Below are positions 1 to 3,670 of a DNA stretch of 10,172 nucleotides, one piece after another; the first letter of the stretch is position 1, and each line of letters begins with the position of its first letter. The translations under genes were made by a program, and so were the position numbers. The notes beneath the pieces are model-generated. The model was not told the origin of the DNA. It made no database searches and was given only the letters and a program-made list of their open reading frames with translations. The stretch is from CAIPSZ01 sp038065015 (GTDB taxonomy: Bacteria; Patescibacteriota; Patescibacteriia; PEXW01), in NCBI GenBank assembly GCA_038065015.1, contig JBBTRU010000006.1, positions 1 to 10,172 on the forward strand. The letters are read 5' to 3'.

Positions 1-3
1 TGC

Positions 4-158
4 CTAACGATATGGAGGGGGTTGGTCATCCGCAAGGATGAGCAAGCGAGATGTGGGGGAGCGGTATCGCGCGGGGTTTACTCCGCAAAGACACCTAACC
101 CTCGTTGGGGTGCGGGCTTCGGTCCAAAGCACCTTACGTCTCACCTCCAGATCGATAG
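4..158 (+). ncRNA. Putative structured RNA / leader (class III hairpin B) before the 69-aa gene
   Basis: A long closing stem pairs 4-18 with 144-158 (GGAGG with CCTCC, then TCG-type pairs; two mismatches). Inside it, CATCC-GCAA-GGATG at 28-40 is a hairpin with a GNRA-type loop. GGTGC at about 109-113 pairs with GCACC at about 128-132 around a GGGC-TTCG-GTCC hairpin, a C(UUCG)G tetraloop. These loops are typical of folded RNA. The 3' arm (about 141-158) recurs at about 627-644 before the next gene. The A-rich leader and GAGGT of the 191-400 gene follow. I cannot match it to a known RNA family; it could be a leader, an independent RNA or a DNA-level palindrome. Confidence 0.42.
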
Positions 159-190
159 ATATAAACAAAACGAAACAAGTGAGGTAAAAA

Positions 191-400
191 ATGTACCCTA
201 TCATTAAAGGTATCATAGCAATCTGTATCATTACATTTTGTGCAGCGAATGGATGGTTAAAGGGAATAAACCCTTTTCTAGCATTCTTTACTGGAGTAGG
301 GTGCTATACAGTGGTTAGTATGGTGTCCGATCGTTGTGTCGCGCTGTATAACAAGTGTCGGTGCTACCGTGTCAGCGTAAAGTTATACAAGGTTGACTAG
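191..400 (+). CDS. Small membrane protein, 69 aa, unknown
   Basis: I do not recognise this protein. The ATG at 191 lies just after GAGGT (181-185) and an A-rich leader, a good ribosome-binding context. Residues about 4-20 (IIKGIIAICIITFCAANGW) and about 26-46 (NPFLAFFTGVGCYTVVSMV) are hydrophobic, so two membrane segments with a short polar hairpin are likely. The last 24 residues are basic and cysteine-rich (SDRCVALYNKCRCYR). It is the first member of a same-strand array of tiny genes, each preceded by a stem-loop and followed by a hairpin (here 406-424). Base composition is clearly more AT-rich than in the core genes after 4230. No function can be assigned. Confidence 0.7.
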   Translation: MYPIIKGIIAICIITFCAANGWLKGINPFLAFFTGVGCYTVVSMVSDRCVALYNKCRCYRVSVKLYKVD

Positions 401-405
401 CACCT

Positions 406-424
406 AAGGTTTCGGAGGAACCTT
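406..424 (+). terminator. Hairpin A after the 69-aa gene (terminator-like)
   Basis: AAGGTT (406-411) and AACCTT (419-424) pair perfectly around a 7-nt loop five bases after the stop codon, followed by CAAAAAAT rather than a T tract. It fits the pattern of one private hairpin immediately after each array gene. It could terminate transcription, protect an mRNA 3' end or mark a processing site; the missing U tract makes intrinsic termination uncertain. Confidence 0.4.
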
Positions 425-439
425 CAAAAAATCCTCCAA

Positions 440-478
440 TTATCTCGTTTGAGCTTCTAGGAAGGTCGGCCGAGATAA
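440..478 (+). repeat. Class I hairpin B (first copy)
   Basis: TTATCTCG (440-447) pairs perfectly with CGAGATAA (471-478). The loop has an inner CTTC-TAG-GAAG stem. It shares the TATCTCG/CGAGAT arms with the class I hairpins before the genes at 1117 and 1832, but here no gene follows; another stem-loop follows instead. Confidence 0.6.
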
Positions 479-496
479 GGATGTCGCTCATGTAAT

Positions 497-527
497 TTGA
501 CAATTTTTCTTTCCCTCAACCGATTAT
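497..527 (+). promoter_or_regulatory. Possible sigma70-type promoter
   Basis: A perfect TTGACA lies at 497-502. The best downstream -10 candidate is GATTAT at 522-527 (four of six consensus bases), but the 19-nt spacing is long and the region overlaps the class II hairpin at 509-551. If real, it would transcribe the 682-939 gene. Weak evidence; reported because it is the only perfect -35 hexamer I noticed in the array. Confidence 0.22.
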
Positions 528-551
528 TTTTTGTAGTCGCGTGAGGGAAGG
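509..551 (+). repeat. Class II hairpin B, copy 1
   Basis: CTTTCCCTCA (509-518) pairs with TGAGGGAAGG (542-551; one G-T wobble). The 23-nt apical part starts ACCGATT and contains GATT/AGTC, which can pair, leaving a 3x3 internal loop. The same 23-nt architecture with ACCGATT recurs at 1953-1997. No ORF follows directly; a class III stem comes next. Confidence 0.6.
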
Positions 552-567
552 AGTAATAGTTTCTTTG

Positions 568-642
568 TATCAACTTGGAGAAGAGTACACTGTAGAGCTC
601 TAAAGCTTTACGGCTTTCCCATACCTCACCTCCAGATTGATA
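568..642 (+). repeat. Class III hairpin B before the 85-aa gene
   Basis: TATCAACTTGGAG (568-580) pairs with CTCCAGATTGATA (630-642), with one mismatch and one wobble. Inside, AAAGC-TTTACG-GCTTT forms a small hairpin (602-617). The 3' arm matches the class III arm at 144-158 except C153 to T638, and the 5' partner changes from G9 to A572, so pairing is kept. It is followed by an A-rich leader and AAGGAG. Confidence 0.55.
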
Positions 643-681
643 GAAAGAAAAAGAAATATAATTGCATAAAAAGGAGATACT

Positions 682-939
682 ATGTTCATTATTCGATTTT
701 TTTCCGATCGGTTTGAAGCACTACGTAAGAGTATTCAATCACGCAGATTGAATGCCAAATTTCGTAAGATGCTTCTAGCTGACTGGAAGCATATTGATCG
801 TGAAATGCAGGCCGTGAGCGATAAACTCGCCTTGCACAACCTGAAGTGTGAAAGTGCTGAAGCTGACGCATGTCGTAAAAATCTTCAAAAGTTTCAAGCT
901 TGCAAAGAAGGCCTCTTCATTGTAATCGCGAGAAGCTAA
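682..939 (+). CDS. Small basic helical protein, 85 aa, unknown
   Basis: The ATG at 682 follows AAGGAGA with ideal spacing. The protein has no convincing membrane segment, unlike most array genes. It starts MFIIRFFSDRFEALRKS and continues with a highly charged, probably helical body (residues about 15-75) rich in K, R, E and A, with cysteines near residues 56, 64 and 73. The N-terminal hydrophobic patch (FIIRFF) could be an amphipathic membrane-binding helix. It is preceded by the class III hairpin, and after the stop lie a perfect 12-bp palindrome (942-953) and a hairpin (964-1006). I do not recognise a family; a coiled-coil or nucleic-acid-binding role is possible but not shown. Confidence 0.65.
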   Translation: MFIIRFFSDRFEALRKSIQSRRLNAKFRKMLLADWKHIDREMQAVSDKLALHNLKCESAEADACRKNLQKFQACKEGLFIVIARS

Positions 940-941
940 GC

Positions 942-953
942 ACGAATATTCGT
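942..953. repeat. Perfect 12-bp palindrome after the 85-aa gene
   Basis: ACGAATATTCGT is its own reverse complement and starts three bases after the stop codon. It has no loop, so it is better suited to a dimeric protein site than a long RNA hairpin. Confidence 0.4.
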
Positions 954-963
954 CAAGTGTTTC

Positions 964-1006
964 GCAGAGTGTTTGTCGAAAATACCCATTTTCACAAGCA
1001 CTCTGC
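964..1006 (+). terminator. Strong two-part hairpin A after the 85-aa gene
   Basis: GCAGAGTGTTTG (964-975) pairs with CAAGCACTCTGC (995-1006; one wobble). After a small internal loop, GAAAAT (978-983) pairs with ATTTTC (988-993) around ACCC. This long stem would be stable in RNA. It lacks a T tract and runs straight into the class I hairpin at 1007. Nearly identical to 1702-1744. Confidence 0.55.
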
Positions 1007-1076
1007 CTCTTATCTCGGTTGGTCTACCCTCCTACGCCAAGGCTTCGGAGGGCGAGGAGGCCGCTCGAGATGAGAA
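1007..1076 (+). repeat. Class I hairpin B with inserted palindrome
   Basis: CTTATCTCG (1009-1017) pairs with CGAGATGAG (1066-1074; one T-G wobble). The loop contains a GC-rich palindrome, CCTCC (1028-1032) against GGAGG (1047-1051), absent from the copy at 1747-1788, so it looks like an insertion into the loop. An A-rich leader and GAGGAG follow. Confidence 0.6.
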
Positions 1077-1116
1077 AAGAAATAAACAGTAAACCGTTGA
1101 AAAAGAGGAGTATAAA

Positions 1117-1635
1117 ATGAAAGGTTTTATTTTCATAATTTGCTTGTTGGTATTCACAATTACCAGCATTAGCGGATTGGTTTGGGATTACCAGTTCGAT
1201 CGTGATTGTGGTGACTACCTGAAACTCGCCGGTGACGCGCCAACCGTTGAACGGGCTCATAATTTTTTGGAAAAAGCTGTGGACTACATTGAAGCCCACG
1301 GACTTACCCAAGGAAACACCGGGATGGTATTTCACCGAACAACCGATGACTTAGGCATCTGGTATGGCAATATCCTTGGCGCAAAAGCGACTCTGGATAC
1401 GCTCATCCTTGAGGCGAAGCAGAACCCTCAATCTGTATCACAACTGACCAGAGACAATGCCCTCATGAAGATTCGGGAAGTCGTTCTCGATCACACTGGT
1501 AATGGCCAGTCTGTTACTGGGCCTGATTGGGTGTCTATGCATCCACACCAATCTACTTTTTGGATCTTGTTCTGTGTCAGTTTCATTGTAGGAGGGATCA
1601 TGGTAGCTATCTACATCAACACGAATTCGTATTGA
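1117..1635 (+). CDS. Membrane-anchored protein with ~120-aa central domain, 172 aa, unknown
   Basis: The ATG at 1117 follows AAAGAGGAG with good spacing. Residues about 3-22 (GFIFIICLLVFTITSISGLV) form an N-terminal membrane segment or uncleaved signal. A soluble, mostly helical domain spans about 24-143, with motifs LEKAVDYIE, DLGIWYGN, SQLTRDNALMKIREVVLDH and VTGPDWVSMHP. A second membrane segment spans about 147-168 (TFWILFCVSFIVGGIMVAIYI), so the domain probably lies outside the membrane with both ends inside. It is the largest array protein, and its distinctive motif pattern suggests a real conserved family that I cannot name. Its first residues (MKGFIFIICLLV) resemble those of the 25-aa product at 1832, whose leader is a duplicate of this one. 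Confidence 0.8.
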   Translation: MKGFIFIICLLVFTITSISGLVWDYQFDRDCGDYLKLAGDAPTVERAHNFLEKAVDYIEAHGLTQGNTGMVFHRTTDDLGIWYGNILGAKATLDTLILEAKQNPQSVSQLTRDNALMKIREVVLDHTGNGQSVTGPDWVSMHPHQSTFWILFCVSFIVGGIMVAIYINTNSY

Positions 1636-1645
1636 ACCTTATTGG

Positions 1646-1670
1646 AAGGACGACATCAAACCTCGTCCTT
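1646..1670 (+). terminator. Hairpin A after the 172-aa gene
   Basis: AAGGACGA (1646-1653) pairs perfectly with TCGTCCTT (1663-1670) around a 9-nt loop, 10 nt after the stop. TCCACATTTTTG follows, so the T5 run begins about 6 nt past the stem. This is one of the more terminator-like hairpins in the array. Confidence 0.5.
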
Positions 1671-1701
1671 TCCACATTTTTGCTGGATGCATTTTTATCC
1701 C

Positions 1702-1744
1702 GCAGAGTGTTTGTCGAAAATACCCATTTTCCCAAGCACTCTGC
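1702..1744 (+). terminator. Strong two-part hairpin (copy of 964-1006)
   Basis: GCAGAGTGTTTG (1702-1713) pairs with CAAGCACTCTGC (1733-1744). An inner GAAAAT (1716-1721) pairs with ATTTTC (1726-1731). It differs from the first copy only at one unpaired base (A994 to C1732). Confidence 0.55.
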
Positions 1745-1746
1745 CT

Positions 1747-1788
1747 CTCATCTCGGCCGAGCTCTGCAAAGAGACCGCTCGAGATGAG
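1747..1788 (+). repeat. Class I hairpin B before the 25-aa gene
   Basis: CTCATCTCG (1747-1755) pairs perfectly with CGAGATGAG (1780-1788). An inner CTCT-GCAA-AGAG stem (1762-1773) carries a GNRA-type tetraloop. About 43 nt of A-rich leader precede the ATG at 1832. Confidence 0.6.
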
Positions 1789-1831
1789 AAAGAAATAGAT
1801 ACAATAAACAGTTTAAAAAGAGGAGTATAAA

Positions 1832-1909
1832 ATGAAAGGTATCGTATTTGTCATATGCATGCTGGTAATCGTTATTATTGGCTCTTATTTTTTAAAGAGC
1901 TGGTGGTAA
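1832..1909 (+). CDS. Single-span membrane peptide, 25 aa
   Basis: The peptide is MKGIVFVICMLVIVIIGSYF followed by LKSWW. A strong AAAGAGGAG lies 7-8 nt upstream, in a leader copied from the 172-aa gene. Nearly the whole peptide is one membrane segment (about 4-20) with a basic, tryptophan-rich tail. The first dozen residues resemble the N-terminus of the 172-aa protein (MKGFIFIICLLV), so this may be the anchor left after a partial cassette duplication, or a genuine small membrane peptide. Hairpins flank it on both sides, like the other array genes. Function unknown. Confidence 0.6.
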   Translation: MKGIVFVICMLVIVIIGSYFLKSWW

Positions 1910-1923
1910 ACGTCGATGTTTTT

Positions 1924-1953
1924 GAGGCAGGTAGTTCCTATGCTATCTGCCTC
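1924..1953 (+). terminator. Hairpin A after the 25-aa gene
   Basis: GAGGCAGGTAG (1924-1934) pairs with CTATCTGCCTC (1943-1953; one G-T wobble) around an 8-nt loop. CTTTCTCCC follows and is itself the 5' arm of the next hairpin, so hairpins A and B touch with no gap. Confidence 0.5.
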
Positions 1954-1997
1954 CTTTCTCCCAACCGATTTCATAGCGAAGTCTGCTGGGAGAAAGG
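1953..1997 (+). repeat. Class II hairpin B, copy 2 (most regular)
   Basis: CCTTTCTCCCA (1953-1963) and TGGGAGAAAGG (1987-1997) pair perfectly over 11 bp. Inside, ACC faces TGC as an internal loop, then GATTTC (1967-1972) pairs with GAAGTC (1978-1983) around ATAGC. Instead of an ORF, a branched RNA-like structure (2011-2103) follows. Confidence 0.7.
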
Positions 1998-2010
1998 AAA
2001 CCAAAAAAAT

Positions 2011-2103
2011 TTGGCTGGTCCGGAATAGCCGGCGGATGAGAGCCCGGAGCAGAAATGCTCGATACCCAAAAGGTATACAGGGCTGAGAGGCCCTTCCAGC
2101 CAA
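2011..2103 (+). ncRNA. Putative branched structured RNA, ~93 nt
   Basis: TTGGCTGG (2011-2018) pairs perfectly with CCAGCCAA (2096-2103). It encloses a CCGG-AATAG-CCGG hairpin (2020-2032) and a stem AGCCC (2041-2045)/GGGCT (2080-2084). That stem encloses two further hairpins: GAGC-AGAAAT-GCTC (2047-2060) and ATACC-CAAAA-GGTAT (2062-2076). This nested fold in 93 nt is hard to explain as chance, and the interval has no SD-preceded ORF. It occupies the cassette position where a gene is expected. It is not a tRNA. The string GGCTGAGAGG is like a TPP-riboswitch element, but the rest of that aptamer is not present in order. Identity unknown. Confidence 0.45.
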
Positions 2104-2112
2104 CAATTGTTC

Positions 2113-2235
2113 TGTCATTGCGAGCCCGAGTGCACGAGGGCGCGCCTGCCCGCCGTACGAGACTTCGGGAGGCGGGGCAATCTCGCTGAAGAAGCAAGAT
2201 TGCTTCACCTCGTTGGTACGAGGTTCGCAATGACA
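2113..2235. repeat. Palindromic intergenic repeat with TGTCATTGCGAG ends
   Basis: TGTCATTGCGAG (2113-2124) and the inverted TTCGCAATGACA (2224-2235) bound a 123-bp element. It contains GC-rich inner palindromes and GCAATCT (2177-2183) paired with AGATTGC (2197-2203). Elements with these ends are familiar from intergenic palindromic repeats in many bacterial genomes. It encodes nothing convincing; the apparent ORFs across it on both strands are products of the repeat. It lies between the branched RNA and the next hairpin. Confidence 0.75.
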
Positions 2236-2241
2236 ATACGA

Positions 2242-2273
2242 GAAGGACGGTTTGGTTGCTCTTGCTGTCCTTC
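2242..2273 (+). terminator. Hairpin A-type stem before the class II hairpin
   Basis: GAAGGAC (2242-2248) pairs with GTCCTTC (2267-2273) around an 18-nt loop, then CCTTTCTCTCCCA begins the class II arm. This keeps the A-then-B order although no ORF precedes it, which suggests a cassette without a protein gene or a degraded one. Confidence 0.4.
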
Positions 2274-2275
2274 CC

Positions 2276-2319
2276 TTTCTCTCCCAAGCGTTGAAAAAGT
2301 TCGACGGGTGGGGGAGAAA
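2276..2319 (+). repeat. Class II hairpin B, copy 3
   Basis: TTTCTCTCCCA (2276-2286) pairs with TGGGGGAGAAA (2309-2319; one wobble). A 2x2 internal loop (AG/GG) follows, then CGTTGAA (2289-2295) pairs with TTCGACG (2300-2306) around AAAG. The leader to the 2350 gene is A-rich. Confidence 0.65.
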
Positions 2320-2349
2320 ATACACGAAACAAAAAAAGAAAGGAATTGT

Positions 2350-2787
2350 ATGAGGTACCTCATGATTTTTCTCATGCTTACAGCGTATTGTGTTATTTCG
2401 TTAGTTATTGACGAAGGCGTCATTGATCTCTTGTATGGCCAGGCAATTAAGGTTGCTCACCCACTAGTTGCCGTGCTCAGCGTATACGGTTTATTCGTGA
2501 TGCTGGGTGTAGCAGTTTTCTATTGTGCGGTCCTTGTAAAGCGTAGAATGCGCTTTACAGAAGAGGTATTTCTAAACGGAATGTCGCGTACATTATACTA
2601 CGCAATACCTGCTGAGACCGCGTGGTTAGTTATGAAATCAGTGGATGTCTACTACTCTTTCGGTCTTACCGAATTGCAACATGCACTACCAGGCATTTTT
2701 GCAATAGGCATAAGTGAAGCAATATTCTTCACGTGCGTATGGTTAAGCATCCGGCACCAGCGTAGCTTAGCATACGTGATTGCCTAA
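2350..2787 (+). CDS. Polytopic small membrane protein, 145 aa, unknown
   Basis: I place the start at ATG 2350, after AAAGGA and the A-rich leader. The frame is open further upstream, but that part runs through the palindromic repeat and hairpins. Hydrophobic stretches at about 2-20 (RYLMIFLMLTAYCVISLV), 38-63 (PLVAVLSVYGLFVMLGVAVFYCAVL), 82-96 and 112-132 (LPGIFAIGISEAIFFTCVWLS) suggest four membrane spans. A basic loop (KRRMRF) follows span 2, consistent with it being cytoplasmic. I do not recognise the family. It is the second-largest array protein and is flanked by hairpins like the rest. Confidence 0.75.
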   Translation: MRYLMIFLMLTAYCVISLVIDEGVIDLLYGQAIKVAHPLVAVLSVYGLFVMLGVAVFYCAVLVKRRMRFTEEVFLNGMSRTLYYAIPAETAWLVMKSVDVYYSFGLTELQHALPGIFAIGISEAIFFTCVWLSIRHQRSLAYVIA

Positions 2788-2806
2788 TGATTTCGACGTT
2801 CGTTGT

Positions 2807-2831
2807 GAAGGTGAGTTTCTTACTCACCTTC
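2807..2831 (+). terminator. Hairpin A after the 145-aa gene
   Basis: GAAGGTGAGT (2807-2816) and ACTCACCTTC (2822-2831) pair perfectly around TTCTT, 19 nt after the stop. No T tract follows; the next stem starts within four bases. Confidence 0.5.
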
Positions 2832-2834
2832 CAC

Positions 2835-2864
2835 CTTCACCTTGCGAAATATCGTAGGATGAAG
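2835..2864 (+). repeat. Variant hairpin B before the paired micro-genes
   Basis: CTTCACCTTGCG (2835-2846) pairs with CGTAGGATGAAG (2853-2864) around AAATAT, with one mismatch and two wobbles. It takes the hairpin B position and is followed by an A-rich leader and AAGGAGGT, but its sequence does not belong to classes I-III. Confidence 0.45.
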
Positions 2865-2905
2865 AAGGAAAGGAATAGATGCAGCACAAAAACAAGGAGG
2901 TCTTT

Positions 2906-3001
2906 ATGACGGGTAGACGACTGAACTTCATTGAAATACTAATACTCATTGTTGCAATATTCGTTATTGTGGCGATAGCTATTGAAAAAGGTATTCTATG
3001 A
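2906..3001 (+). CDS. Single-span membrane peptide, 31 aa (first of a coupled pair)
   Basis: A full AAGGAGGT lies five bases before ATG 2906, the strongest Shine-Dalgarno in the window. The peptide opens with a short basic stretch, MTGRRLNFIEI, then is almost entirely aliphatic (ILILIVAIFVIVAIAI, about 11-26) and ends EKGIL. One membrane span with the N-terminus inside is expected. Its TGA overlaps the ATG of the next peptide (ATGA at 2998-3001), which implies translational coupling and co-production. The family is unknown; paired hydrophobic micro-peptides could be a two-component membrane-active system, structural peptides or toxin-like, but no sequence evidence separates these. Confidence 0.65.
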   Translation: MTGRRLNFIEILILIVAIFVIVAIAIEKGIL

Positions 3002-3075
3002 AGAAGTACACTTTTTGGTTGTACTTGCTCATTTTTTTGCTTTTGCCTTTCACTGTTGCAGTACGCAATTGGTGA
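2998..3075 (+). CDS. Single-span membrane peptide, 25 aa (second of a coupled pair)
   Basis: The ATG overlaps the preceding stop in ATGA, so it is probably translated by ribosomes finishing the 31-aa peptide. The sequence is MKKYTFWLYLLIFLLLPFTV followed by AVRNW. It has a basic start, an aromatic-rich span (about 5-22) with a central proline at residue 17 that could kink the helix, and a polar end. It could also be read as a short signal-like peptide. A perfect hairpin (3088-3107) follows. Unknown function. Confidence 0.58.
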   Translation: MKKYTFWLYLLIFLLLPFTVAVRNW

Positions 3076-3087
3076 AGCAAAGTGTAC

Positions 3088-3107
3088 GGATCATCATGTG
3101 ATGATCC
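3088..3107 (+). terminator. Hairpin A after the micro-gene pair
   Basis: GGATCATC (3088-3095) and GATGATCC (3100-3107) pair perfectly around ATGT, 12 nt after the stop. TTCTCCCA follows at once as the class II 5' arm. Confidence 0.5.
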
Positions 3108-3246
3108 TTCTCCCAGAACCGATTTAATACATACCAAGCACAGGCGTCTCTGCCTGTGCGGGGACACCAACCTGCCACGCTATTGAGAGTTCGGCGGGCA
3201 GGGACGCCCGCCCTTGGTGGTAGAAAATTGGTCGGTTGTGGGAGAA
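3108..3246 (+). repeat. Class II hairpin B, copy 4, expanded by inserts
   Basis: TTCTCCCA (3108-3115) pairs with TGGGAGAA (3239-3246). A G-G mismatch follows, then AACCGA (3117-3122) pairs with TCGGTT (3232-3237). About 109 nt replace the usual short loop and hold two or three further hairpins, while both arms remain intact. Confidence 0.65.
3138..3219. repeat. GC-rich palindromes inserted in the class II loop
   Basis: GCACAGGC (3138-3145) pairs with GCCTGTGC (3152-3159). CACCAA (3165-3170) pairs with TTGGTG (3214-3219) around GGCGGGC (3193-3199)/GCCCGCC (3206-3212). They are more GC-rich than their surroundings and resemble the short mobile palindromes scattered in many bacterial genomes. 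Confidence 0.55.
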
Positions 3247-3280
3247 AGAGTAAAAAATACAAAAAAAGAGGAGTGTGACC

Positions 3281-3556
3281 ATGCTAGATCTAGCTGATCT
3301 TGAGTACTGTTGGGGCATTTTAAAAATCGTCTGCATGCTTGTTTGTGAGTATGCAGGTAAAATTCTCATACTGGCTGGCTTCGCGTTTGGTTTTTTACCG
3401 GCGCTTCACATCGTCTATTCCGCGCGCGGCAGCGGGAACATACCTTTGGTGAGCACGGAATTGCCTCAACTCGTAGGGAGCTTGTACTTCATTGCGCTTG
3501 GAGTGCTTCTGGTGATAGTAAGCACGCTCATAAGAAGTCAATTTTCCCGCAAGTAG
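3281..3556 (+). CDS. Small membrane protein, 91 aa, unknown
   Basis: ATG 3281 sits seven bases after AAAGAGGAG. The in-frame GTG at 3275 would be too close to that site, so I reject it. The first residues are acidic (MLDLADLEY). Hydrophobic regions at about 10-44 (GILKIVCMLVCEYAGKILILAGFAFGF region, perhaps two spans) and about 66-85 (GSLYFIALGVLLVIVSTLI) suggest two or three membrane segments, with a polar loop (SARGSGNIPLVSTELPQ) between and a basic C-terminus (RSQFSRK). I do not recognise a family. It is preceded by the expanded class II hairpin and followed by a private hairpin at 3587-3608. Confidence 0.7.
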   Translation: MLDLADLEYCWGILKIVCMLVCEYAGKILILAGFAFGFLPALHIVYSARGSGNIPLVSTELPQLVGSLYFIALGVLLVIVSTLIRSQFSRK

Positions 3557-3586
3557 TACTTGCCTCGGTTCCCCATGTACTTTTAT

Positions 3587-3608
3587 GGCACGAATACCCT
3601 TTCGTGCC
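3587..3608 (+). terminator. Hairpin A after the 91-aa gene
   Basis: GGCACGAA (3587-3594) and TTCGTGCC (3601-3608) pair perfectly around TACCCT. The last base is shared with the 5' arm of the following class II hairpin, so the two stems abut. Confidence 0.5.
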
Positions 3609-3644
3609 TCTCCCAGAGTCCCGCAGCGCGGGATTGTGGGAGAG
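3608..3644 (+). repeat. Class II hairpin B, copy 5 (compact)
   Basis: CTCTCCCA (3608-3615) and TGGGAGAG (3637-3644) pair perfectly. A 2x2 internal loop (GA/TG) follows, then GTCCCGC (3618-3624) pairs with GCGGGAT (3628-3634; one wobble) around AGC. Same design as copies 2 and 3 but with an unrelated inner stem. Confidence 0.7.
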
Positions 3645-3670
3645 ATCAAACAGAAAAAAAGGAAGGTAAA

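Larger units (their letters stand above)
963..1125 (+). repeat. Duplicated hairpin/leader module, copy 1
   Basis: Positions 963-1018 match 1701-1756 with two substitutions, 1061-1077 match 1775-1791 exactly, and 1100-1125 match 1815-1840 exactly. The module therefore carries a hairpin A, a class I hairpin B, an A-rich leader, GAGGAG and the first codons (ATGAAAGGT). Differences are concentrated in the hairpin B loop and mid-leader. Confidence 0.85.
1701..1840 (+). repeat. Duplicated hairpin/leader module, copy 2
   Basis: Second copy of the 963-1125 module. It holds the GCAGAGTG hairpin (1702-1744), a shorter class I hairpin (1747-1788), the A-rich leader, GAGGAG and ATGAAAGGT. The T1011 to C1749 change turns a T-G wobble into a C-G pair, so the stem is kept. 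Confidence 0.85.

Noticed and set aside
4..231. Minus-strand 75-aa frame at the window start
   Set aside because: It lies opposite the structured leader and the SD-preceded 69-aa gene and has no ribosome site of its own.
2011..2103. TPP riboswitch
   Set aside because: GGCTGAGAGG and a GGAATAGCC-like stretch recall TPP motifs, but their order is wrong for the known aptamer and the rest of the consensus is missing.
2011..2103. tRNA gene
   Set aside because: The size is close, but there is no cloverleaf with T-loop and anticodon arm.
1885..2325. Minus-strand open frames of 129-146 aa
   Set aside because: They run through the palindromic repeat, the hairpins and the branched RNA and have no ribosome site; palindromic elements with these ends commonly give false open frames.
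2107..2349. Upstream extension of the 145-aa gene
   Set aside because: It is open only because the repeat is stop-free in this frame; the SD-preceded ATG at 2350 begins a typical membrane protein.
509..3644. Integron attC sites
   Set aside because: The fold and cassette-like spacing are suggestive, but the GTTRRRY/RYYYAAC core boxes are missing and no integrase gene is visible, so I did not annotate them as attC.
440..3644. CRISPR array
   Set aside because: Repeats are inverted stems at irregular spacing with genes between them, not short direct repeats with uniform spacers.
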